DNA of 64,000 nucleotides from Viridothelium virens (taxonomy: Eukaryota; Ascomycota; Dothideomycetes; Trypetheliales; Trypetheliaceae): positions 1 through 64,000 of the forward strand of contig ML991798.1 in the NCBI GenBank assembly GCA_010094025.1, in the 5' to 3' direction. The notes beneath the pieces are model-generated. The model was not told the DNA's origin, did no database searches, and saw nothing but the letters and a program-made list of their open reading frames with translations. Positions 1 through 10,275 of the stretch are shown here, in pieces. The stretch's first letter is position 1. Every line of letters begins with the position of its first letter. The position numbers were made by a program, and so were the translations under genes.

Positions 1-1009
1 TACCCTCTGGTTGGTGCGATGATGATGTTCATGATGTTCTTCATGAAGTTGATCCAATCAACCTAGCCTACCGCGTAATCTCGCTATGCTCTACACGAGG
101 GTCAATGCGCGAGATTCTCGAACCTACTACGTAGGTCCTCATTTTACTAGTTAATTAGGTTTTTTACTGTCCTCATTTTCGATGAGGTTTATATAGAGCC
201 CTTACCTCAGGTTACACAGAGAAATTAATCGAGTCCTTTTCTCCGAAAACGGTGTCTAACATCATCATGCGATCGTAACAATGTCTGACAATGCTCCATG
301 TTGTAAAGAGCTCTGTCGACACCACTTTCCCTCTGTCAGTAAAGCCACTCTTTTTGAATCACAAACAACAACTTGCTGGAATGGTCAGATCATTGCTGCT
401 GACTTTGACCGACAAAGCAACAGCGGTACCGAACACAGTTAGCAGAAAACACGGCGACGTGTGTCCAAGACCAAACTTTCACCCATAGATAGCATCATAA
501 TTCTAATCCGAAGGACCTTGAGTTGAACAAGCTGTTATGTGATCACGTATGTACGAAGGGGGTATTCAGCAAAGCATACTGTAATTTTATAACTTTCGGG
601 TTTAGATATTGGTGCATACCAATGTTAAACTGTTTCAGCTGCTTTGAAGGTCCTTATAGGTAGCTAGCATTACAATCTGGATGAACAATAGACAAGTTAA
701 GAGGCCCAGCCAGAAGTTTTGTCGTATCCGACAGCTGGACTCTCGAAACACCGACCACAGTAAACAACACAGCGGTGTCTGATAGGGCCAAAAACCCCGT
801 CACATCCCAACTTACTTCTTGGCTTGGTGTCGGTAAAGCATCGACAATCAGTTTATAACCAATCCGAAATGCTTACAAGACACACTAGGGTTCGTACCTT
901 GGAACCTTACTCGTATCTCTTCTAAATAATCAGATGAGGATTGAAACTGGCTCGTGGCTGCTACTCTTCTGGCGAACTTTCTACTGCGATCAAACTCTCA
1001 ATACAAAAT
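1..1009. other. Gene-poor left flank
   Basis: No convincing coding region was found in about 1 kb. The only short open frame (291-488, +) has no recognisable motif. The stretch has mixed composition, with a CCTCATTTT word repeated near 136 and 171. It probably serves as the 3' flank of the minus-strand flavin hydroxylase that ends at 1010. Confidence 0.5.
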
Positions 1010-2910
1010 CTAGCGGCTTTCAAATCCTAATAGTCTCTGCGTGACATCAGATAGCTTTCCCGCGTGCGATGAATCTTTGCTACGCCATGCAATGCTTCTG
1101 TCAGGCCTAACCAGAACCGCACCATTGTCATCAACTTCTCTTCGATCCTCCCACATATAGAACGTGTCCTGGTAATCTTGTCCACGTCCGATGCTGTACA
1201 CGTTGATCTTGATCTTGAAGACTGCCATAACATCGTCTGCAGCCTTTTCCCAGGCGGCTTTGCCTCCTATTCCAGTGAAAACGGTGAACTCTCCGTGTCC
1301 CGCAAGATCGTGAGTTGACAACTTTTCGCCGAGTTTCTTAGTTCCAAGCCAAGCATGCGGCAGTCGTGAGCCAGGAAAAGTGCTAACAACATGGAATCGA
1401 GTTCCTAATGCTGTTTCCTCCCACTTGGGACCGGTATCCATTTCATCATCAAGATACACGGCACTTGACACATATTTCTGATTCATTTCCGCCCCAAGTC
1501 CTTCGGTCTCTGCTTCGAGAGCTTGATATGCGTTTTTGAGTTTAGCCCTTCGCTCCGCACCAGCCGGACTGTCTTGTTCTAACTCCTGAAGCGCCGACAG
1601 TCTCTCTTCAATAGTGGAAAGAGTTATTCCCAATGCTTGATAAAATGCATTATGATTTCGGAGGGTGTCATTGGCGATTCTGACGATGCGTTTACCCACT
1701 GGCTGTCTTTCGGCGTTGTAACTTTCCAGAAGCGAAGGATCAGCACGCCCTTGTATCACATAAGCAATTTTCCAAGCCAAGTTATACGAGTCTTGAAAAG
1801 AAGTATTGCTGCCCAGGCCATTACCCGGGGGATGTCTGTGAATAGCATCTCCTAAACCGAAGATATTTCCATCACTTATTTTTTCCGCATAGGCCTCATT
1901 GATTCGCCATCGAGAAACTCCTTTAATCTTGATATTGATACTGTCATTTCCGAGAAAATCTCTCAGACGATTTCTGATCTCTATTTCGCTCACTTTGTTT
2001 GAAACTCCCGGTGTACCAATCATGATCATCAGGAACTCGGTATAAGGTCGGACTATACGATTAATTGCTACAAGTCCCCAGGGAGGCCCGTCAATCTCAG
2101 GCGTCGCGATCGCATGAAGGAGGCCGGGATTCAATCGATAAATGTCGGTTAGATCTGCTTCATACCACACATTCAGAGCGAGAGCTCCAGGCACTGTTGT
2201 ATCATGGAATGGAAGTCCGGTCTGGCGAACAACAGAGCTGCCTGCGCCATCTCCACCACAGAGGTATCTTGAAACAATGCGGATTGTTCGCTTGCTAATT
2301 TGGTCCTCGACGGTGCTCGTGATCAATCCTGAAGTTGAATCTTTGTTGTATTCGAGAAATTTGTAGTCAAAGCGAGCTTGAAATCCGTGTTGTGTAGCAT
2401 ATTTGAGAAGAATTGGTTCTCCTACGTTTTGAGAGACATCGGCGTGCTCACAAGGAGAGATTTTTTCGTAGTCACCCTTGGTACAGTTAGTAGATACATA
2501 AGCCGCCTGGATGAAACTATCCCACTAATCTGTCTGGATGTTTCCCAAAAGAATGGTATCGAACGAAATCAGGCCCCGTCAAACGATGGCAAAAACGATA
2601 GTAACCATAGTATGAGTTGCTCAACGAGACATCACGGAAATCCTTTTCAAGACCTATATCTCGAAGACATTCTAAGCAGTAATCAGTATCCTATATTATA
2701 AAAAGCGATATTCGTCAGACACAAACCGAATGCAGCACTGTTTGTAAAGTGGGCACGAGGCTGTAGGGCTGTCGTAGAATTGCTAGAAATCATAACACCC
2801 GTAATACCATGATATCCAAGAAAACAGGCAAGCGACGCCGCAGCCGGGCCAGCACCAACAATCAGCACATCTGTCTGAATGTCATGGCTTTCTACTGAGT
2901 GAGACGACAT
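1010..2910 (-). CDS. Class A FAD-dependent aromatic hydroxylase (TfdB/phenol 2-monooxygenase-like)
   Basis: Predicted exons on the minus strand are 2727-2910, 2526-2671 and 1010-2476, giving about 598 aa. The two introns (2672-2726 and 2477-2525) join the frame exactly, and the second contains CTACTAAC before its acceptor. The N-terminal dinucleotide-binding site reads VLIVGAGPAAASLA. The middle carries a CGGDGAGSSVVR motif, and the FAD-ribityl motif is GLGDAIHRHPPGNG. A thioredoxin-like C-terminal domain follows, as in phenol hydroxylases. The family uses NAD(P)H and FAD to hydroxylate phenolic rings; the substrate here is unknown. Start chosen: ATG at 2910, just before the Rossmann strand; an in-frame upstream start would add a non-conserved leader. 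No signal peptide, so probably cytosolic. It lies at the edge of a flavin-monooxygenase block. Confidence 0.88.
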
Positions 2911-4783
2911 GATGACCGAGATTGGATTATCCAGGTCGCAAGAACACAAAGAACTAAAGCTTTTGGAATTTGATGTCGAATTCTGTTTGTGTAATCGGAG
3001 GTTTTCGTTTAATAAAGAGGCTGCCAAAGGTATCCACTTCGGGATTTGATAAACGATGAAGGCTGTTACTGGATATGTGGATGACGCGAAACAGTCCGCA
3101 ACTTTGATCGATTATTAGAGTTCAAGAATACCTAGTGTGCCATGCGCTCTTGTACGTAGTCGGAAGTCCCGTTCACAATCAGACGCTTTAGTAACAAACT
3201 TTCGGGACTGCGAACCCCAATGCCTCGTGGACCAGCGTCGAATGCCTATTAATGATCCAAGTTCCTAATCGCAAGAATCCCAATTTCGGTGTTCGCTGTT
3301 CCAGAAGTTCCGAAGTTACCAATCAAGACCTTGTATTCGCTCCACTTAAACGGTTATGTTTCAAGGAAAAAGCAACAGATGGGAGATAACCGCTCCGACT
3401 GACCGTTGTGATCAAAAACCGGTCGGGGATCGATCAAATCGAACATAACTGGACAGCCAAAATATTGACACCCATCCGTATCTACCGCATTTGCATGACG
3501 CCTAAAGTTTAAGTTTTAACTTACTCTACTTTCCAGAAACGGAGGTGTCGTGAGCTTTGCATTTAACTGATTCGTTAAGATGAAGAGAATCGCTTGGTGC
3601 ACCAGGAAAATTGTGATGCCACGATAACCGGCATTGCTGTCAGCAACTCTCAAGAAGGATTGTACATTTCTGATTTTGTCTCTCTCATTGCTTCGCGCCA
3701 AGCTCTCGCACATGCTACGAGGATTACAGTCTCAGGTGGCGGATGGTGGAAAGCTTCTGCAATTATACTCAGCCACAGATCAAGTCATGGTGTAATTTAC
3801 TCCCGGTGGCTATCAGGCTTGTGGCTGTGCGAAGACTTGGCACGCAAGCTGATCAGCTTCGAACTTAGCCGTACCTACCGAATTCCATTTCCCCAAAAGA
3901 CTACAGACGCCGCCGTCTCGCAAATGTGTGTTATGAGCGGGTCAATCACCTTTACTATTTGTCGTGCCGGTTGTCAGTCTCAAGTTTCTTGAAATGCTGT
4001 TGGTTACATTGCCCTTGGAACCCACCGGGTTTGCTATTATCGATGCAAACACATACAGTAATGCGGCTAGCCCCAAAGTGCTTCGCGGTCATTCGGGAGA
4101 GTATAAATAGGCTGCAGAATAGTTAAAGTTCCAAGAGTGCGATGCTCATTGTTGTGGCTTTTTCCTCACCTTGAAGACGGCCACCGGTTCACAGCATTTG
4201 AGATCGTTTGTAAAGACTACTTCATTTATTTTATTATTCGCTTGGTGGTCGCAGCCTGACTGAATGCGTTCTTCTATCCCACGGTCGAATTACATTAGCC
4301 TCGCTTGCTATATACCTCGTGCCACATCCCTATCTTTTCTTGATACGAGTGCAGTTCTACTCGCTTTCTGCGCTGAACGGACACACACTTTTGCTCGCTT
4401 TGACGCGTGTAAGCTTCTACCCAAATCTGTGGCTGAATTTGGAGCTAAATAGAGTGTTGTGTTGTAGAACTTCAAGTTGTTGAGTCTGTGGAATGAATAG
4501 CCGTTGATTTTAGATTTAAGGTCTGAGTTTCCGGAGGATTGTGAAGATGACTATATACATCAGAGCGAACGTGGTGACAACTATGATGGAACCCAATCCC
4601 ACATGTATTTCCACAGATACAGCTTCGCTCACGATAAGTTGAGAGAGAGGAAGGTATAAATTGATACATGCATTAATATTAGTGAGGTAATGTCAACCCA
4701 TGGAACGTAATTCCATCTCAAGGTCCTCTGAAGCAACTTTAAATTCCTCAATAAAGTGTACATGTAGCTTTTATAATGCTGGA
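2911..4783. other. Gene-poor intergenic region
   Basis: About 1.9 kb between the flavin hydroxylase start and the kinase-like gene. Short open frames at 3516-3713 (-), 3594-3992 (+) and 4264-4452 (+) show no domain signature and do not splice into anything I recognise. It presumably holds both genes' promoters. No repeat or transposon ends were seen. Confidence 0.4.
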
Positions 4784-5787
4784 ATGTCTCTTAGCGACGT
4801 GCTCCCGTTGTATATTGTGACTGTACTTGTAACTGTACTTGTGTCAGTTCGGAGCGTAAACAGTCGTGTATCCAAACCCAAATACGTCTTTGACGACTGT
4901 GATCTACGATTCCAGGTTGCAGATGGCATTTTCTTCCAGGTACGCTTCCGTTCGCTCGGGGAACACTCTTGTAAAAGTATGTTATATCAATGACCTTTCA
5001 TAATATTTGGCAGCTAATCAATATAGGTGATGGAGATTTTAGAGAGCTGCGAAGTGTTTGTGGGAAGGAACGACGACCTTGAATTTTCTCATACCAAGGT
5101 TATCCTCAAAGGAGACTCCGAATACCATTACGCCGTTACTCATCGCCGTTTCCGTAGCATCGACGAGATCGATCCTTCCGAGCTTACCTGTATTCCAATG
5201 CGCACCTCAGATATTTGGCCAGAGTTTCCGACAAGCTTTACACGAGCACCAGAACCACTGCTGCAAAATCTTTACGTCAAACGTCCCTCTTCACTATCCT
5301 ATGGTGATAGTAAGACATCCACTGAGATAAGTACACTCGTACTTCATGAGGCGCAAATTTGTGAGACTTTGAGGAAATGTCCACATCCAAATATTGCTCA
5401 ATACCTCGGGTGTGTGGTTGACGGCGGCAGAATCACAAGGCTATGTTTCCTGAGATATGGAGCCAATTTGGCTCAAGAGTCAAGGCCTCTGAGCCTTTTG
5501 ACAGACTATCATGCTTGAAAGAGATACGATCGGGAATTGAGCACCTTCACAAACTTGGTATCATTCATTGCGACATCAATCCACATAACATTTACTCTCA
5601 TGGCAACAGCTGGGTTATTGGAGACTTCGACTCAAGTACATCAGAAGGAGAAAAGCTTGGGCTCAAGGCAGGGACAGGCGGCTGGACGAAAGATCAATTC
5701 AAGTTTGCGCGGCGTGAAAATAACCTGTATGGATTAGCCAAAATTGAAGAGTTCATTAGAACCGGTTTAGAGCCTTTCTGTACATAG
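4784..5787 (+). pseudogene. Protein-kinase-like gene with atypical catalytic motifs, interrupted by a frameshift
   Basis: Exon 4784-4939 begins with a hydrophobic segment (residues about 6-20, a possible membrane anchor or signal) and joins in frame across intron 4940-5026 to a kinase-like domain. Visible elements are a beta3-like lysine (LYVKRPS), an alphaC-like glutamate (HEAQICETL), HPNIAQYLG, a catalytic loop HCDINPHNIY in place of HRD..N, and IGDFDSS in place of DFG. This HxD/DFD pattern occurs in fungal atypical kinases, so those changes alone do not mean loss of function. Near 5470-5480 the frame carrying ...LRYGANLAQ changes to the frame carrying RVKASEPFDRLS. One missing A in CAAGAG would explain it. 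Either the gene is broken or the assembly has a homopolymer error. Start at 4784 or 4700 is uncertain. Confidence 0.6.
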
Positions 5788-5970
5788 TCCTTTCTCCAGC
5801 ATGGACGCACAATCCTACAAGAGCCACAATTAGCAGAGAATATGCACTGGGGGTTTCCATGTCCTCTGGTTCAACAAATAGTCAAGATACCTGCCGGGGA
5901 CATGTTTGTAGATTGGATGCGTTGAAAGGTCATCATACTTCATAAAGTCACTATCACTCATGATGACATT

Positions 5971-7915
5971 CTAAACACTAAACCATTCTTCATGATAAAT
6001 CCTCAAGTCAACAGCATGTGGCTGCTGCAGATATTGCACAAGATCTGAGTCTTCGCTAGGGATTTCTTCTTTTGTCGTCCAGCCATTGCCAAAGTACGCA
6101 AATCGGTTTCCAGTCTTCGAGCGATAGGTCCATTCCCAGTCCTCCCATCTTGGGCTGCGGCGTACAATGTTGAGTTGGGATGCACTTCCCGGCCAATGCC
6201 CATGTATCCTTCCTCCGGGTTTTCCACTATTCGCCCATGACTTGCATTGATCTGTCCAGACAGTTCGCGCAAAGAATGCATCACTGTATTCCACAAAGTC
6301 ATCGGCTGCCTCTTTCAGTGGACTAAAAGTTTTGATGCTCTGTTGTTTGACCTTCCTCAGTAATTGAGCGATATAAGTGACCTGAGTTTCAATCTGATTC
6401 GGGACAGTACCACTGACACCAGTGCCATTTGGTCCCTGGATGAAGAGAAGATTCGGAAAATTCGGTGTCGCTATTCCAATATATGTATAGGGATCTGGCT
6501 TCCATGTATCTTGAAGTGTTCCCGCTTGACTTTTGATGGGAAAGGGGGGAAGCATGTCAATATTGGCGCCGGTACAGCAGATGACGGCTTCTACCTTTCG
6601 TTCGATTTTGTCTGCTGTCACTATGCCATCTTTGGTAAACTCCGATATCGGCGTCGGAATAAAGTTGACATTGTCTTCCGTGAGTGCTTCGAGATATCCA
6701 GGTCCTGGAGTAAGTCGTCTGCAATTTGGAGAAAAGCTTGGCAATATATAATCAAGTATTTCTGGTTTCCGTTTCAATCGATCAGCCATTGCTGTACTGA
6801 ATTGCCGAGTCAAATTCTTATTTGCGTCTGAACCTCTGAAGACGGTCTCGAACCTTCGGAAGAACTTCGCTTCCAGTCGTCTGCGGTATTTCAGATATTC
6901 GAAGGGATCTCCAAAGGTCCTCAATTGCTCCTCGGAAAAGTAGTTCGGTTCAAGTTTTCTACCTTCACCTTCTCCAGCAAAGGAACCAGCAATCCACGTA
7001 GGGCTTCTTGCATAGTGATCAAGTCTCTTGACAATCTTCTGTAAATTTGGCACGACTTGAAGTCCACTTGCACCATTTCCAATTACTGCAACAGTCTTGC
7101 CTTCCGGATTGAAAGTCGGATCCCAGTTGCTGGCATGTCGCAGATGTCCAGCAAATGTTTTGATGCCTGGATAATCAGGAAGCTTCCAATCATTGAACCT
7201 CCCGATGGCTGTAACAACCACATCGAAGGAGTCTTCATATTTTGAGCCAGTCTTGGTATTCTCCAAGCTTAGGGTCCATTGTGCGGCCATTTCTTTCCAT
7301 CCTGCCTCGAGGACCTTTGTATTGGTACGCAAATACTTGTATATGTCATATTTCCTTGCAATACGCTGCCAATAATCACGTATTTCCCTGCCTTGTGCAT
7401 ATTCCTCACTCCATTGGGTATTGGGTTCGAAGGTCGATTGGTATACGTGGGCAGGAATATCGCAACGGATTCCGGGGTAGACATTTTCGAACCATGTGCC
7501 TCCCTGAGCTTGACATGAGAACGGTTGAAGTAGGAGCAGGAGAAGCTAAGCTTACCACATCAGAGTTCTTCTCAATAACGGTGAGCTGGATACCCGGAAC
7601 CTTTATGGGTAAGAGGACTGAAGCAACGATGCCAGAAATCCCCGCACCAATAGCGGCAACCTGTATATGCAGAGAGAATCAGATTTGCCGAAGAACAATT
7701 CCGACTTGAATCTGGAGAACCTTCAAATCAGGCGTTGCATCTATGGAGTGCTCTTCCAATGCAAAACCTCCATGCTTCGCACCGATGTCAAGATCGGATT
7801 GGATCGCCGTTCCTGGGATGAGACCATCGGGCCGAGTGGACAGATCAGAGACTACCGCAGAATTCTCATTCACAGTTTTAGGAAGAATGTGCAGAAGAGG
7901 CACTTCTTGTGACAT
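5971..7915 (-). CDS. Baeyer-Villiger-type flavin monooxygenase
   Basis: Predicted exons on the minus strand are 7706-7915, 7556-7660 and 5971-7503 (615 aa). Introns 7661-7705 and 7504-7555 restore a continuous reading. The FAD Rossmann motif reads AAIGAGISGIVAS. The GGTWFENVYPG segment is formed exactly across intron 2. The Baeyer-Villiger fingerprint appears as FAGHLRHASNWDP (FxGxxxHxxxWD), followed by a second Rossmann motif VAVIGNGASGLQ for NADPH. The family inserts oxygen into ketones to give esters or lactones, or oxidises heteroatoms; the ketone used here cannot be read from sequence. Start chosen: ATG 7915, since the further upstream in-frame start is a TTG. It is divergent from the NtaA-like gene with 546 bp between the starts, so the two may share regulation. 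Confidence 0.9.
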
Positions 7916-8461
7916 GTTGACACTCCTGAAGTGGTTTTCTTGTTGGATCAAATAGCCCTGCTCTTCGCCGCCCCCTTCCTAACACGTGTGATTTGAGCAT
8001 GTCTGATGGCCAGCGAGTCATCTCCTCTGTAATTTTGGACATTCTCTTCCCGCGAAACAAATTTGTCATGAGCTTTGCGATGACGAAATTTCCGAGATAA
8101 GGCTTCGTTGAGGGGGAAATGATGCGGGACGATGTATGCAGACGTCAAAATATTCCGCATCGAATATCTTATCATGGCATAGTGCAAGAACTTACCCCAA
8201 AACGAGCTCTTACGCCATCGAGACTCAATCATCGTCACGCTTGGGCCTGCAATGCGTCCACGGGGGTAGAAAGCCTTGCACAGAGTTGCAAACATGATTC
8301 GTTCGGCCCTTGAGTTACGTCGACACGAATACCTTATGTTCCAATTCGAGTGCCAGGCCAAAAGGCATGTTCAGCAAACGTCTCCATTCACAACTTGACG
8401 GAGACTTTGTATTCATTTTTCATTGCGTCTATTGCCAGATTTGAATCGCGCTGCATATGAC
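7916..8461. promoter_or_regulatory. Divergent promoter between the Baeyer-Villiger and NtaA-like monooxygenase genes
   Basis: This 546-bp interval separates two outward-facing starts. Positions 8165-8174 read TATCTTATCA, which on the other strand is TGATAAGATA and contains two overlapping GATA cores (HGATAR type, bound by fungal GATA factors such as AreA or SreA). No coding frame in the interval looks real. That the site controls both genes is inference. Confidence 0.4.
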
Positions 8462-9901
8462 ATGGCGGGAACAAAAAAGCAATACATAATCAACGCCTTT
8501 GCTATGCAGGCACCTGGTCACTTAAATCCAGGTCTCTTCAAATACCCCAAAGATGAAGGCCGCAAGTACAATTCGATACATCATTGGATGGAATTAGCAA
8601 AAGAGTTAGAAGAAGCCAAATTCCATGCTATCTTTTTCGCGGATGTTCTTGGTGGTTACGATGTGTACAAAGGCCCTGCTAACCTTGAACCAACTATACC
8701 TGCGGCCAGTCAATTTCCAATTAACGATCCTCTATATACCATTCCGGCCATGGCTGCAGTGACTGAAAGCATTGGATTCGGCGTGACAGCATCTACCACC
8801 TATGAAGCACCATATGCGATGGCAAGAAGGTTCTCAACGGTCGACCAATTGAGTAATGGTAGGGTTGCCTGGAATATTGTGACCTCATATCTGGATTCAG
8901 CAGCTAGGAATTTTTCTTTGAATGCTCAAATTGAACACGATGAGCGTTATCGTATTGCGAATGAATACATGGAAGTTGTTTACAAATTGTGGGAAGGCTC
9001 GTGGCGAGATGATGCTGTTCTTCCACCCGGCAATCCTCAAGGTGCATATGCCGATCCCAAAAGCGTGAGAGAGATTCATCATAAGGGAAAGTACTTCAAT
9101 GTTCCCGGTCCTCATCTCTGTGAACCTTCTCGGCAACGTACACCGTTCCTTTTTCAAGCCGGGACTTCAACTGCAGGTCGTACCTTTGCTGCAACGCATG
9201 CGGAGGCTATTTTTCTCAATGGACATACCCCGGGGTTGGTCAAACCCTCAGTAGAGAGCATCAGAAAACAAGCCGCAGATTTGGGACGAGATCCACAGAG
9301 TATCAAGATAGTCACAGGACTTCTGGTTATTGTCGCTGAGACGGATGAAGCAGCACAGGAGAAGTATAAGGAGCTAGCTTCCTACGGTGATCATGAAGGA
9401 GCGCTTGCCTTGTTCGGTGGATGGTCTGCTTATGATCTCAGCAAATATGCTGATGACGAAGATTTCAGGTTCAGCGAGTCAGCTCCGCCAGCTGTTAGGA
9501 GCATGGTGAACCATTGGGCACAAGTGAGTCCACAAGGCCTTACATGGAATAAAAAGACAATCGCAGAGTGGCTCATCCTAGGTGGAAATGGCGCCAAACT
9601 GATCGGAAGTCCAACCACTGTCGCAAACGAACTGGAGAGATGGGTCGAGGTTGCGGATGTTGATGGTTTCAATTTTAGCTACGCATCTGTTCCCGAGACC
9701 TTCCGGGATATTGTCACTCTACTACTGCCAGAACTCAGGAAGCGCGGTTTGTTTTGGGAGGATTATGCAGTACCTGGAGGATCACTGAGAGAGAATTATC
9801 TTGGTCAGAAAAGTCAAAACAGATTATCCAAGTCGCATCCTGGCGCGAAGTATTCCTGGAAAGCAGGAGAGGAACAGCCAGCAAGCCTAAATGGCTCCTA
9901 A
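8462..9901 (+). CDS. NtaA/DmoA-family FMN-dependent monooxygenase (bacterial luciferase-like)
   Basis: Single exon, 479 aa, starting at ATG 8462 (an in-frame TTG at 8423 is less likely). The sequence opens with YIINAFAMQAPGHLNPGLF, then a TIM-barrel typical of nitrilotriacetate/alkanesulfonate monooxygenase component A. Family features include FHAIFFADVLGGYD, VTASTTYEAPYAMARRFST, SNGRVAWNIVTSY and FQAGTSTAGRTFAATHAEA. Such enzymes are class C two-component monooxygenases: they use FMNH2 delivered by a separate NAD(P)H:flavin reductase, and no reductase gene is seen in this window. Substrates in the family include aminocarboxylates, sulfonates and sulfides. Length matches the family (about 450-490 aa). 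The neighbours are a Baeyer-Villiger enzyme and a transporter, consistent with a catabolic cluster. Confidence 0.9.
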   Translation: MAGTKKQYIINAFAMQAPGHLNPGLFKYPKDEGRKYNSIHHWMELAKELEEAKFHAIFFADVLGGYDVYKGPANLEPTIPAASQFPINDPLYTIPAMAAVTESIGFGVTASTTYEAPYAMARRFSTVDQLSNGRVAWNIVTSYLDSAARNFSLNAQIEHDERYRIANEYMEVVYKLWEGSWRDDAVLPPGNPQGAYADPKSVREIHHKGKYFNVPGPHLCEPSRQRTPFLFQAGTSTAGRTFAATHAEAIFLNGHTPGLVKPSVESIRKQAADLGRDPQSIKIVTGLLVIVAETDEAAQEKYKELASYGDHEGALALFGGWSAYDLSKYADDEDFRFSESAPPAVRSMVNHWAQVSPQGLTWNKKTIAEWLILGGNGAKLIGSPTTVANELERWVEVADVDGFNFSYASVPETFRDIVTLLLPELRKRGLFWEDYAVPGGSLRENYLGQKSQNRLSKSHPGAKYSWKAGEEQPASLNGS

Positions 9902-10275
9902 AAAGGCGTATGATCAATGTACAGACTGTAATCTTGCTCAAGATTCAATGCAATTCAGTTTAAATGCAGAGCTTTTACTCCACAGGCCCAAGCTCAAAGC
10001 ATGCAATACCTAGGCGCAATTCCGTGCGAGCACGTCAGCGTGCACAATGCGGGTCCAAGCGGACAGCACAAAATATGTTCCGCAGATTTTTCTCAACGTC
10101 CTGAGGGCCAAGACCACTGATTCGCTGTCGCGGAGCGGAGGAGACGCAATAGCGCGCCAAAGAGATAGCATCTTTAGCTGGTACTGTAGATAGCAGAGCT
10201 AGTACATAAATCCACCATGTCACAGATTGGCATTAGGTATCAAAACAATCACCTTTGGCAAGATATAACTCCAAA
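9902..10275. other. Intergenic, 374 bp
   Basis: No credible gene. The interval separates the end of the NtaA-like gene from the start of the transporter gene on the same strand and presumably contains the first gene's terminator and the second gene's promoter. I recognise no motif in it. Confidence 0.4.
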
